Below, one piece after another: positions 9,101 to 16,771 of a DNA stretch of 64,000 nucleotides; the first letter of the stretch is position 1; each line of letters starts with the position of its first letter. The DNA comes from Amycolatopsis nivea. Its GTDB lineage: Bacteria; Actinomycetota; Actinomycetes; Mycobacteriales; Pseudonocardiaceae. The notes under the pieces are model-generated. The model made no database searches, was not told the DNA's origin, and saw only the letters and a program-made list of their open reading frames with translations. The translations under genes were made by a program, and so were the position numbers. The DNA is taken from positions 122,774 to 186,773 of the forward strand of contig NZ_SDLT01000016.1 in assembly GCF_004522235.1 (NCBI RefSeq), given 5' to 3'.

Positions 9101-10052
9101 CAAACGGGTGGCCGAGGGCAAGGATCTGGACGAGCTGAAGCGCCGTCTCGCGCCGCGCGTGCGGGAGACGATTTCCAAGGCCGCCAACAGCATCGAGAAG
9201 GCCGGCCTGGTGCAGCCGGCGTTCGGCGAGCTGCCGAAGGTGTTCGCGTCGACCCGGCGCGGCCACGACGTGAAGGCGTATCCGGCGCTGGTGGACGAGG
9301 GCGCGTCGGTGGCCGTGCGGCTGCTGGACACGCCCGCCGAACAGCAACACGCGATGTGGTCCGGCACGCGGCGGATGCTGCGGCTGAACCTGAACTCGCC
9401 GATGAAGTTCATTACGCGGTCGCTGTCGAACTCCTCGAAGCTCGTGCTGAACCGCAACCCGCACGGCAGCGTCGCGGGCCTGCTGGAGGACTGCGTCGAC
9501 TGCGCGGTCGACGCGCTGATGGCCGCGGCGGGCGGCCCGGTCTGGGACGAGGCGGGTTTCGCCGCGCTGCTGGAAAAGGTACGCGCGGGGTTGAACCCGA
9601 AGGTGCTGGAAGTGCTGACGGAGGTCGAGCGGATCCTGCGCGCGGCCATCGACGTGGAGACTCGTCTCGCGGACACTCGCGGCCCGGCCGAATCGCTGGC
9701 GGACATCCGCCGTCAGCTGGACGGTTTGGTGCACGCGGGCTTCGTGACGGAGACCGGCGCCGCCCGGCTGCCCAACGTGGTCCGGTACCTGCGCGGCATC
9801 GAGCGGCGGCTGGAGAAGCTGCCGCTTGAGCAGACGCGCGACCTGCAGCGGATGGCGGACGTCGCCTGGATCACGAAGGAGTACGAGGACGCGATGGCCA
9901 CGCTGCCACCGGGGACGTCGTCGCCCGCGCTGGCGGAGGTGCGGTGGATGATCGAGGAGCTTCGGGTGAGCTTCTTCGCACAGACACTGGGGACGGCGCA
10001 TCCGGTGTCGCTGAAGCGGATCACGAAGGCGTTGGACGAGGCGCTGGCGTAG
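6177..10052 (+). CDS. hrpA: ATP-dependent RNA helicase HrpA
   Basis: A 1291-residue DEAH-box helicase, the normal length for bacterial HrpA. Walker A is AGETGSGKTT at about residue 95. Motif II is DEAH near 191, motif III is SAT (ITSATIDPERF), and motif VI includes QRKGRCGRTSDG. Helicase-associated and OB-fold parts follow, with the long DUF3418 C-terminal region typical of HrpA. It remodels RNA or ribonucleoprotein complexes in the cytoplasm. It stands alone between the antiporter gene and a minus-strand small gene; GC3 is very high throughout. Confidence 0.96.
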   Translation: MSTPAPFAELRAQLPELMLRDEHRLRRRLDGARRSRDKQQTAERIAADVETALLRVQQRRESVPKIEYPAELPVSRLKDEIGDAIRDHQVVIVAGETGSGKTTQLPKICLELGRGVRGQIGHTQPRRLAARTVADRIASELKTELGDTVGYKVRFTDQSGQDTLVKLMTDGILLAEIQTDRMLRQYDTLIIDEAHERSLNIDFILGYLKQLLPRRPDLKVIITSATIDPERFSRHFDDAPIVEVSGRTYPVEVRYRPLVDPDDPEGDPDRDQTQAIAEAVQELSGEGPGDILVFLSGEREIRDTADVLNRLELRNTEVLPLYARLSAADQHRVFQRHTGRRIVLATNVAETSLTVPGIKYVIDPGTARISRYSHRTKVQRLPIEAVSQASANQRKGRCGRTSDGICIRLYSEEDFESRPEFTDPEILRTNLASVILQMTSLGLGDMNAFPFVEPPDRRQVTDGVQLLQELGAFETGDSSKLTEVGRKLALLPVDPRMGRMVLEAAQNGCVREVMIIAAALSIQDPRERPAEKQQAADAQHARFADPTSDFLSYLKLWEYVSEQQKTLTGNQFRRMCRTEYLNYLRIREWQDIFGQLRQLAKPLGITLSTTPAEPQHVHTALISGLLSHIGLKDPAKGDYLGARGARFSVFPGSALFKKQPRWVMSAELVETSRLWGRVNARIEPDWVEPLAQHVVKRSYSEPHWERKQGAVMATEKVTLYGVPLVADRRVNYGRIDPEISRAMFIRHALVEGDWHTNHRFFAENRALLDEVEDLENRARRRDILVDDQTLYEFYDARVPEDIVSVRHFDSWWKKARRNEPDLLSFEKSMLINEVAGAVRESDYPDSWTQGTHVFKLTYQFEPGADADGVTVHIPLPVLNQVTPDGFDWQVPGLRGELATQLIKSLPKALRRNFVPAPDTAADALTRVSPSDGPLLDILGDELHAMRGIDIPHTAWDLSTVPDHLRITFRVVDERGKRVAEGKDLDELKRRLAPRVRETISKAANSIEKAGLVQPAFGELPKVFASTRRGHDVKAYPALVDEGASVAVRLLDTPAEQQHAMWSGTRRMLRLNLNSPMKFITRSLSNSSKLVLNRNPHGSVAGLLEDCVDCAVDALMAAAGGPVWDEAGFAALLEKVRAGLNPKVLEVLTEVERILRAAIDVETRLADTRGPAESLADIRRQLDGLVHAGFVTETGAARLPNVVRYLRGIERRLEKLPLEQTRDLQRMADVAWITKEYEDAMATLPPGTSSPALAEVRWMIEELRVSFFAQTLGTAHPVSLKRITKALDEALA

Positions 10053-10055
10053 CCG

Positions 10056-10391
10056 TCACTTCACCAGGAGCGTGATGGTGGCGGCACCGGCGGAAACCGT
10101 TCCGGCGACGGCGGAAAGCGAGGCTGCCACTCCCTTCACGTTGCCGAGCATCCTTCCGAGGGCTTTCGCTGGTGCTTGCGCCTTGAACGCCATTTTGAGC
10201 TTCTGCCATTTGTGCTGCCGGATGTGACAACCGAGCAGGATGCCGTTGGCGTTGTTGCGGCAGAACTAGTTCTTCCTGGTGTTCGCGACGCCCGGCCCGA
10301 TCGACGGGATCGCCCACAGCGCGATGACCGCGATGAAGGCAAGAAAGCTCCAGAAGCTGCCAAGTGTGCGTTGTGTTTTTCTCCCCACCAT
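10056..10391 (-). pseudogene. Small membrane-protein gene interrupted by an in-frame amber codon
   Basis: From the ATG at 10391 the minus strand encodes 41 residues with one membrane helix (FWSFLAFIAVIALWAIPSIG), then VANTRKN and a TAG at 10268-10266. The same frame continues without another stop for 69 codons: FCRNNANG, GCHIRQHKWQKLK, then an Ala/Val-rich tail ending TLLVK at 10056. The smooth run across the TAG suggests one roughly 110-residue gene broken by a nonsense mutation. Alternatively it is two small genes, the second starting at the ATG at 10193 (45 residues). I do not recognise the family. No convincing ribosome site precedes 10391. Confidence 0.5.
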
Positions 10392-10542
10392 GGCGCACGA
10401 CGGTACTGATCATTTCCGATCCGCGGATAGCGCCTTTGCGGTGGAATGTCCCGCAGCGAGTGCGACCGACGGCAACTCCGCGTCCCCCGAACGGATTTCC
10501 CGGGTGCCGCCATGTGGTTGCTGGGAAACATGAGTCAGCTGA

Positions 10543-12237
10543 TCACTTCGCCTCCGCGTAATTGTCCACCGATTTCGCTTCCATGGGAAATCGCACCGGG
10601 CACGCCTCGCCGAAGACCAGTCGGGCCGCTTCCTGGATCGCTGTCTCCACGATTTCCGCGACCTCATCAGCCAGCTCCGCAGGGGCATGCACGATCACCT
10701 CGTCGTGCAGGAAGAACACCAGATGCGCCGGTTCGGGCAGCCGACCGCGCAAAGTCGCCAGCAAGACCGCCGTCAGGTCGGCCGCACTTGCCTGCACCAC
10801 GAAATTCCGCGTGAACCGGCCCCAACTGCGCGACGCCCGCCGCGCGCGGGTTTCTGTTGCCTCGTCTTCGGTGAGCCCGCCGGTCAAAGCACGCCAAGCA
10901 GCAGACGGAGCCGGAGAAGTACGGCCCAGCCTGGACCGAACCCGTTCACCCCGTTCGCCCGCCGCGGCGGCGTGCTCCACATAGGACACTGCGTCCGGGA
11001 AACGCTGGCGCAGCAACGCGAGCAGCGGACCGGCCTCGCCGGAGGTGCCGCCGTACATCGCGGACAGCATGGCGATTTTCGCGCGGGAACGGTCGTCTCG
11101 CGTGTCTCCGGGGCGGAGCGGGACGTAGCGGGTGCCGGAGAATAGCGCTTCCGCCAGCCGGGCGTACAGGTCGGTAGCCGCGGCGACTTCGGCAAGGCGG
11201 CGGTCGCCGGACAGCGCGGTGAGGACGCGCGGCTCCAGTTGCGCACCGTCGGCGACGACGAGTTTCCAGCCGGGATCCGCGGACGCGCACGAGCGCAGCG
11301 CGCGCGGGATCTGCAGCGCCCCGCCGCCCCGGGTAGCCCACCGGCCGGACACCACGCCGCCGACCACGTAGTGCGGCCGGAAGCGTCCGTCGGCTACCCA
11401 TTCGTCCAGCCACGCCCAGCCGTTGGCCGAGTGCAGCCGCGACAGTTCCTTGTACTCCAGCAGCGGCGCGACCGCGGGATGGTCGATGTCCTGCAGCAGG
11501 TACTTCCGCGCCGCCGGGATTTCGATGCCCTCCCTGGCGAGCGCGCGGACGACGCTGGCCGAGGAATCGGGATTGACCGGCCGCCCGCCCAGCGCCGCGG
11601 AGATTTTCGCGGCGAGCTCGACCAAGACTTTCGGGCGTTGACCAGCGGGTACGCGGGGGCCGAGGCGTTCTTCCAGCAGCTGCAGGTGCCGGTCGGCGCG
11701 CCAGGGCAGCCCGGCGGCCGAGATTTCCGCGGCGGCCAGTGCGCTGGCGGATTCGGCCGCGAGCAGCAGCCGCATCCGCGCGGGGGCCTCGGTGGCGGCG
11801 ACGCGTTTCTCCTGTTCGGCCAGCACTCGCCGGGCCGCCGCGGCGACGGTGACTCCCGGCGGCAGCCCGGGGCCGCGCGGGGAGAACAGCGTGGGCTGCG
11901 CGTCCTCGCCGAAGGCCGGGCCGTCGTCGGGCGGTTCCTCCCCGTTCGCCCGGGCCCACGCTGCCCGCAAACTGCGCGATTCGCCCTCCCGGCCCTCGTA
12001 GGCGAGCAGCAGCCCTTCGGCGAGCGACAGGTCGTGGCAGCGACCCAGCCGCACCCCCGCCTTGATCAGCGTGGGATAGATCTCCTCGGCTGAGGGCAGC
12101 ACCCAGCGCGGGCTCTCGGCCGCCTCCAGCCGGCGGACCTCGTCGGCCCAGTCGGCGCGCGAAAGCCCGCGGAGGGTCCCCGCGGGGCCCTCGATCGTGT
12201 AGCCGGAGTCCTCCTCCCGGCCGGTGATCACCTGCAC
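10543..12237 (-). CDS. Family A DNA polymerase-like protein (bifunctional exonuclease/polymerase type)
   Basis: A 564-residue paralogue of PolA found widely in actinobacteria. The polymerase half carries motif A as VVADGAQLEPRVL, motif B as DRSRAKIAMLSAMYG with the conserved Arg/Lys/Tyr, and motif C as LHDEVIVHAP. The N-terminal ~170 residues stand where the 3'-5' exonuclease fold would be, but I see no clear DxE or other acidic exonuclease motifs. It lacks the 5' nuclease domain of PolA. A repair role is likely but inferred. The start is placed at GTG 12237; GTG 12231 is an alternative. Confidence 0.85.
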   Translation of the reverse strand: MQVITGREEDSGYTIEGPAGTLRGLSRADWADEVRRLEAAESPRWVLPSAEEIYPTLIKAGVRLGRCHDLSLAEGLLLAYEGREGESRSLRAAWARANGEEPPDDGPAFGEDAQPTLFSPRGPGLPPGVTVAAAARRVLAEQEKRVAATEAPARMRLLLAAESASALAAAEISAAGLPWRADRHLQLLEERLGPRVPAGQRPKVLVELAAKISAALGGRPVNPDSSASVVRALAREGIEIPAARKYLLQDIDHPAVAPLLEYKELSRLHSANGWAWLDEWVADGRFRPHYVVGGVVSGRWATRGGGALQIPRALRSCASADPGWKLVVADGAQLEPRVLTALSGDRRLAEVAAATDLYARLAEALFSGTRYVPLRPGDTRDDRSRAKIAMLSAMYGGTSGEAGPLLALLRQRFPDAVSYVEHAAAAGERGERVRSRLGRTSPAPSAAWRALTGGLTEDEATETRARRASRSWGRFTRNFVVQASAADLTAVLLATLRGRLPEPAHLVFFLHDEVIVHAPAELADEVAEIVETAIQEAARLVFGEACPVRFPMEAKSVDNYAEAK

Positions 12238-12365
12238 CGTCCCATTGTGCGGACCAGCACCGACAATTTCTGAGCACCGGCTCTCGAAGCGCTTCCCGGA
12301 CGGTCCGTGACCGGCATGGGAGATTTCCTCCCCGGCCGGGCACTGGTGCGCGGACGGGCCTTGCT

Positions 12366-12396
12366 TTACTGTCGAGTAACTCCCATACCGGCGGTA
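12366..12396. promoter_or_regulatory. Two tandem dyads before the acyl-CoA synthetase gene
   Basis: TTACT-GTCG-AGTAA (12366-12379) and TACCG-G-CGGTA (12386-12396) are both perfect inverted repeats. They sit in the divergent spacer 50-80 bases upstream of the acyl-CoA synthetase start. TTACT/AGTAA half-sites are typical of TetR-type operators upstream of fatty-acid genes in actinobacteria. Function is inferred from position and symmetry only. Confidence 0.4.
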
Positions 12397-12445
12397 CGGA
12401 GACCGTCGGCGTGGGCGCTCCCGCCGCAGCAATGGAGGTGCCCGG

Positions 12446-14071
12446 ATGAGTGTGGCCGAGCTGGCCGGCCAGGTGGCAGGCAAGCTGACCGAGACCGTGC
12501 GCAGCGTCGAGGTGATGCGCCGCGCCGGCCTGGTGCCGTTTCCCCGGCTCGACGAGGGCCTGCGCTCCCTCGTCGCGATCCGCAAGTACGGCCCGTTCGC
12601 CGGCGCGAACCACATCGCCGCGCGGCGCGATTCGACGGCCGTCGGGATCGTCGACGACCTCGGCCCGCTCACCTTCAAGCAGCTCGACGACCAGTCCAAC
12701 GCGCTCGCCCGCGCCTGGTCGCAGCGCGGGCTCGGGCCCGGTTCGGTGATCGCCGCGCTGTGCCGCGACCACCGCGGGCTCGTGCTCACGATGGCCGCCT
12801 CGGGCAAGCTCGGCGCGCGGCTGCTGCTGATGAACACCGGGTTCGCCAAACCGCAGTTCGCCGACGTCGCCCAGCGCGAGGGCGTCACCGCGCTCGTCTA
12901 CGACCAGGAGTTCACCGGCCTGCTCGACGCGATCGACGAGAACGTCGACCGGTACCTGGCCTGGGTGGACGAACCGGCCGGGCACGAGATCCCGGTGCTC
13001 GCCGAGATCATCGCCAGCACCGACGACCGCCCGCTGCCCGCGCCCGCCAAACCCGGCGGTTTCGTCCTGCTCACCAGCGGCACCACCGGCACCCCCAAGG
13101 GCGCACCGCGACCGCACACGTCCGCGCTGGCGTCGGCGCAGTTTCTGGACCGCATCCCGCTGCGCTCCGGCGAAGCGACCTTCATGGGCGCGCCGCTGTT
13201 CCACGGCACCGGGCTGTCGCAGTTCATCCTCAGCTTCGCGCTCGGCTGCACGGTGGTGATGCGCCGGAAGTTCGACCCGGAGGCGACGCTGAAGGGCGTC
13301 GCCACGCACCGGTGCACCGCGCTCGTTCTGGTGCCGACGATGCTGCAGCGGATCGTCGACCTGCCGAAGGAGGTTCGCGACCGGTACGACACGTCGTGCC
13401 TGCGGATTATCTTCGTCGCCGGGTCCGCGCTGTCGCCGGATCTCGGCAACCGGGCGAACGAGGAATTCGGCGACGTCGTGCACAACCTGTACGGCTCCAC
13501 GGAAGTCGCGGTGGCGACGGTCGCGACGCCGGAGGACTGGAAACGCGCACCCGGCACGGTCGGCCGCGCGCCGGTCGGCTGTCGCGTCGCGCTGTACGAC
13601 GAACATGGCACCAAGATCACCGAGCCGCACGTGACCGGGCGGGTGTTCGTCGGCAGCGGGCTCAGCTTCGGCGGCTACACCGACGGCCGCAACAAGGAAA
13701 TCATCGACGGCCTGCTCTCTAGCGGCGACGTCGGCCACTTCGACGAGGACGGTCTGCTGTTCATCGACGGCCGCGACGACGAAATGATCGTCTCCGGCGG
13801 CGAAAACGTGTTCCCGATCGAGGTGGAGAACCTCTTGGTGGAGCGCGAAGACGTCCTCGAGGCGGCGGTGATCGGCGTCGAGGATCCGGACTTCGGCGAA
13901 CGGCTCAAGGCGTTCGTGGTGCGCACCGAGGGCTCGACCCTCGACGAGGACGGCGTGCGCGAGTACGTGAAGGCGAACCTGGCGCGCTACAAGGTGCCGC
14001 GGGACGTGGAGTTCCTGGACGAATTGCCGCGCAACGCGACCGGGAAGGTGTTGCGGACCAAGCTGAGCTGA
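12446..14071 (+). CDS. Acyl-CoA synthetase (AMP-forming fatty-acid or carboxylate CoA ligase)
   Basis: A 541-residue ANL-superfamily enzyme that activates a carboxylic acid through an acyl-AMP to a CoA thioester. Visible motifs are the P-loop-like LLTSGTTGTPKG near residue 210, HNLYGSTEVA near 350, FIDGRDDEMIVSGGENVFP near 445 and the C-terminal catalytic Lys in RNATGKVLR. The C-terminal SGGENVFPIEVE block is of the FadD12-like type. Its ATG follows GGAGGTG. It stands alone; the substrate cannot be read from sequence, but medium- or long-chain fatty acids are likely. Confidence 0.9.
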   Translation: MSVAELAGQVAGKLTETVRSVEVMRRAGLVPFPRLDEGLRSLVAIRKYGPFAGANHIAARRDSTAVGIVDDLGPLTFKQLDDQSNALARAWSQRGLGPGSVIAALCRDHRGLVLTMAASGKLGARLLLMNTGFAKPQFADVAQREGVTALVYDQEFTGLLDAIDENVDRYLAWVDEPAGHEIPVLAEIIASTDDRPLPAPAKPGGFVLLTSGTTGTPKGAPRPHTSALASAQFLDRIPLRSGEATFMGAPLFHGTGLSQFILSFALGCTVVMRRKFDPEATLKGVATHRCTALVLVPTMLQRIVDLPKEVRDRYDTSCLRIIFVAGSALSPDLGNRANEEFGDVVHNLYGSTEVAVATVATPEDWKRAPGTVGRAPVGCRVALYDEHGTKITEPHVTGRVFVGSGLSFGGYTDGRNKEIIDGLLSSGDVGHFDEDGLLFIDGRDDEMIVSGGENVFPIEVENLLVEREDVLEAAVIGVEDPDFGERLKAFVVRTEGSTLDEDGVREYVKANLARYKVPRDVEFLDELPRNATGKVLRTKLS

Positions 14072-14077
14072 GCGCGG

Positions 14078-14674
14078 TCAGGGGAAGAAACCCTGCACGT
14101 AGGGATCGGCGAGGGAGCGGATTTCGGCGGGGGACCCGGCGGCACCGGTGTCGGCGTACGCGCGCAGGCTGGCCCACACGTCGTACGCGGTGCCGCGGTC
14201 GAGGGACGCGCTAGGTTCGTCCACAACGAGCAGGTCCGGTTCGGACAGCAAGGCCGCCGCGAGCGCAGCGCGCTGAATCTGCCCGCTGGAAAGCTGGTGG
14301 GGAAAGAGCTCCAGCGTCTCCATGGAACAGACCGCTGCCTTGCAGGAGTCCTCGACGCTCCGTCCGCGATAGAGCTGCTGACGCTCGTCCAGCTGCGCGC
14401 CGACGGTTCGCTCTGCAGCGAACGCCGTGACCCCGGACTGCGGCACCAGGCCGACGGTGCCGTTGATCCGCACGTCTCCCGAGCTGCGCGCCACCGAGGG
14501 AAGCGAACCCGTCAACGCCGCCGCGACGATGGATTTGCCGCATCCGGATTCGCCGAGCAACGCGGTGATCCGTCCCGCTGGCACCGCGAAACACACCGAG
14601 TCCAGAACCGTCTCGCGCCACCGTCCGGTGTCGACCACGACGGTCAGCTCGCGCACCTCGGCTACCGGAGTCAC
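14078..14674 (-). CDS. ABC transporter ATPase with internal deletion removing the H-loop
   Basis: A 198-residue Opp/Dpp-type ABC ATPase. Walker A is GESGCGKS (41-48), Q-loop Gln is at about 79, the signature is LSSGQIQRAAL (128-138) and Walker B is LLVVDEPS (148-155) with D-loop SLD. The protein then jumps from LRAYADTGAA straight to GSPAEIRSLADPYVQGFF. The segment that normally carries the switch His (a VTHD-type H-loop) and the following strand, about 30-40 residues, is missing in frame. It is probably impaired in ATP hydrolysis. Its GTG overlaps the XRE gene stop (GTGA), so it is coupled to that gene. No permease gene is nearby. Confidence 0.75.
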   Translation of the reverse strand: MTPVAEVRELTVVVDTGRWRETVLDSVCFAVPAGRITALLGESGCGKSIVAAALTGSLPSVARSSGDVRINGTVGLVPQSGVTAFAAERTVGAQLDERQQLYRGRSVEDSCKAAVCSMETLELFPHQLSSGQIQRAALAAALLSEPDLLVVDEPSASLDRGTAYDVWASLRAYADTGAAGSPAEIRSLADPYVQGFFP

Positions 14675-15609
14675 GAACCCCAGCCGATGCCGAAGATCCC
14701 CGGCCCGAAATCCAGCGCGATCGCGTGCACGCCGTTGCCGCTGTCGAGCCGCAGCCGGCGCCGGGCCGGTGCTTCGTCGGTGGCGTTCGCGTACTGCCAG
14801 CACCGGGCGGGCACTGCGGTCGGGTCGAAGCGGATCTCCAGCAGGTACTCGCGGACCGGGCGGCGGAATTCCCGGTAGTGCGTCGCCCGGCATTGCGGGT
14901 ACGGCGGCCCGGAGTTGCGCAGGGTGTACTCGATGAGGTGCGTTTCGCCGCGTTCCAGCGCGCGGTCGAAGAGCAGTTCGGCCACCAGGATGCCGTGGTC
15001 GTCGTCCACTTCGGCGCGGCCGACGCGGCAGTTGCGCACCGGCTGCAAGTCGGGCACCGCCGTCGCGTCGCCCTGTGCGTACACCAGCAGCCAGCGGTCC
15101 TGACCGTCCGCACCGGACTGGAACACCGCGCGCGAGGTGACCGAGAGCTGGCCGCCGTCGGCCGCGATGTCGCAGCGGTCGTGCAGGCCGATCAGCTTCA
15201 GCTGGTGCTGCTGGTCCAGCGCGTCGGGCGCGCCGACGCGTTCCAGCAGCGGCTGCAGGATTTCGCGGGTGAAGGTGACCGGTTCCTCGCCCGCCCGGTC
15301 GCGTCTGCTCGCGCCGCGCGGGCGGGGCGGCGGCAGCAAACCGAGCAGCGCGCCGTCGGGGACGTCGAGGATTTCCTCCAGCACCCGCACCGCCGAAAGC
15401 GATCCGGCCCGCTCCGGCTGGCGTTTGCCCGACTGCCAGTAGCTGAGCGCGGTGACGCTGACCGTCGCGCCCCGCGCGCGCAGCCGTGCCTGGATCCGGT
15501 CCAGGGAAAGCCCGCTGGCTCCGATCGCGGCGCGCAGCGCGCTCGCGAACGCGGTCCGGCCACCTCCGTCGGTGTCCGGACCGGCGTGGTCCGCCTGCCG
15601 CTGCGTCAT
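14671..15609 (-). CDS. XRE-type helix-turn-helix regulator with C-terminal sensor region
   Basis: A 312-residue protein. A Cro/C1-type HTH spans about residues 18-85 (LSLDRIQARLRARGATVSVTALSYWQSGK). The 180-residue C-terminal part is beta-rich with no motif I can name; it contains two Cys in an NCRVG and a PQCRATHYRE context. Homologues occur in actinobacteria as stand-alone regulators of unknown signal. I chose the ATG at 15609; an upstream in-frame ATG at 15663 is possible. The stop overlaps the GTG of the ABC ATPase gene. Confidence 0.72.
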   Translation of the reverse strand: MTQRQADHAGPDTDGGGRTAFASALRAAIGASGLSLDRIQARLRARGATVSVTALSYWQSGKRQPERAGSLSAVRVLEEILDVPDGALLGLLPPPRPRGASRRDRAGEEPVTFTREILQPLLERVGAPDALDQQHQLKLIGLHDRCDIAADGGQLSVTSRAVFQSGADGQDRWLLVYAQGDATAVPDLQPVRNCRVGRAEVDDDHGILVAELLFDRALERGETHLIEYTLRNSGPPYPQCRATHYREFRRPVREYLLEIRFDPTAVPARCWQYANATDEAPARRRLRLDSGNGVHAIALDFGPGIFGIGWGS

Positions 15610-15861
15610 GTCCCGCCGCCCGCCCCCGCTGGTAACCGACCGTGCCGAGCCCGACACAGGCACGGTAGCAGCCGTCCGACCAGGTTGTACCGCCGTGCCA
15701 TTCGGACGAACGGGCTAGTACTGGCAACTGGGAACCATTGCCGTGACCTGCGCGGTCGCGCTTCCATGGCCAGGACGGAACGCGCCGCCCCCGGCGCGTC
15801 CGGAGCCTCGGCCCCGGCAGCGCGGACCGCGCCCCGCGCCCGGCCGGCGGCCGCGCCCGGA

Positions 15862-15901
15862 ACCGGTGGCCCGGCATGCCCCCAGAGGCCGGGCCACCGG
15901 T
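15862..15901. terminator. Strong 14-bp hairpin in a divergent spacer
   Basis: ACCGGTGGCCCGGC (15862-15875) is perfectly repeated in inverse at 15888-15901, with a 12-base loop and no T-tract. It looks like a transcription terminator or RNA hairpin, yet it lies in the 390-bp spacer between divergent genes where none is expected. The rest of this spacer (15610-16002) shows no supported gene. Confidence 0.5.
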
Positions 15902-16002
15902 CATCCGCCGCGGCGAGCGCGAAACTCCTTCGGTTTTCTCCCGGGCCTTCGACGGGATCACACGGACCGCCAGGTGCGGTTACCAGCGGGTAGGCTCCGG
16001 GC

Positions 16003-16758
16003 ATGGTCTTGCGGCAGAACATCCTGATCACCGGAGCCAGCTCCGGTCTCGGCGAGGGAATGGCCCGGCAGTTCGCCGCTCGCGGCCGCAATCTCGCGCT
16101 GTGCGCCCGGCGCACCGAACGGCTCGACGACTTGGCCGCGGAACTGCGTGCCGCATACCCCGGGATCACCGTCGCCACGCGCGCGCTCGACGTCACCGAC
16201 CACGACCGCGTCTTCCAGGTATTCGAGGAATTCCGGGCGGAACTCGGCAGGCTCGACCGCGTGATCGTCAACGCCGGGCTCGGCAAGGGACAGCCGGTCG
16301 GCGCGGGACGGTTCGACGCCAACCGGCAGACCCTCGAGACCAATCTCGTCGGCGCGGTGGCCCAGATCGAGGCGGCGGCGGGCATCTTCCGCGAACAGCG
16401 CGACGGGCACCTCGCGGTGATCTCGTCGTTCATGGCGCTGCGCGGTTTTCCCCGGAATCTCACCGCGTACTCCGCGTCCAAGGCGGGGATCTCCGCGTTC
16501 GCCGAGGGTGCGCGGCTGGAGCTGAGCAGCCACGGCATCACGGTCACCGACGTGCGGCCCGGCTACATCAGTTCGGAGATGACCGCTCGCTCGACCAAAC
16601 GCAACCCGCTTATGGTGTCCGCCGAAGCCGGTGCGCACGCGCTGGTCAAGGCGATCGAAGCGGAACCGAAGCGCGCGTACGTGCCTTCGTGGCCCTGGGT
16701 GCCGCTGAGCCTCGCGGTACGCTTGGCTCCTGGCCGGTTGCTGCGGATGTTTTCCTGA
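16003..16758 (+). CDS. Short-chain dehydrogenase/reductase
   Basis: A 251-residue classical SDR. The cofactor motif TGASSGLGEG is at residues 10-19, NAG near 88-90, the catalytic Ser in VISSF and the Tyr-Lys pair in YSASKAG. An Arg-rich CARRTERL stretch after beta-2 suggests NADPH preference. The hydrophobic C-terminus (VPLSLAVRLAPGRLLRMF) suggests membrane association, as in some lipid-acting SDRs. A phosphatase gene begins 13 bases downstream in the same direction. Substrate unknown. Confidence 0.87.
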   Translation: MVLRQNILITGASSGLGEGMARQFAARGRNLALCARRTERLDDLAAELRAAYPGITVATRALDVTDHDRVFQVFEEFRAELGRLDRVIVNAGLGKGQPVGAGRFDANRQTLETNLVGAVAQIEAAAGIFREQRDGHLAVISSFMALRGFPRNLTAYSASKAGISAFAEGARLELSSHGITVTDVRPGYISSEMTARSTKRNPLMVSAEAGAHALVKAIEAEPKRAYVPSWPWVPLSLAVRLAPGRLLRMFS

Positions 16759-16771
16759 CGGGACGGGATAA

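Noticed and set aside
15715..15960. Short Pro/Arg-rich frames in the divergent spacer
   Set aside because: No ribosome site, no homology I recognise and atypical composition; only the hairpin is supportable.
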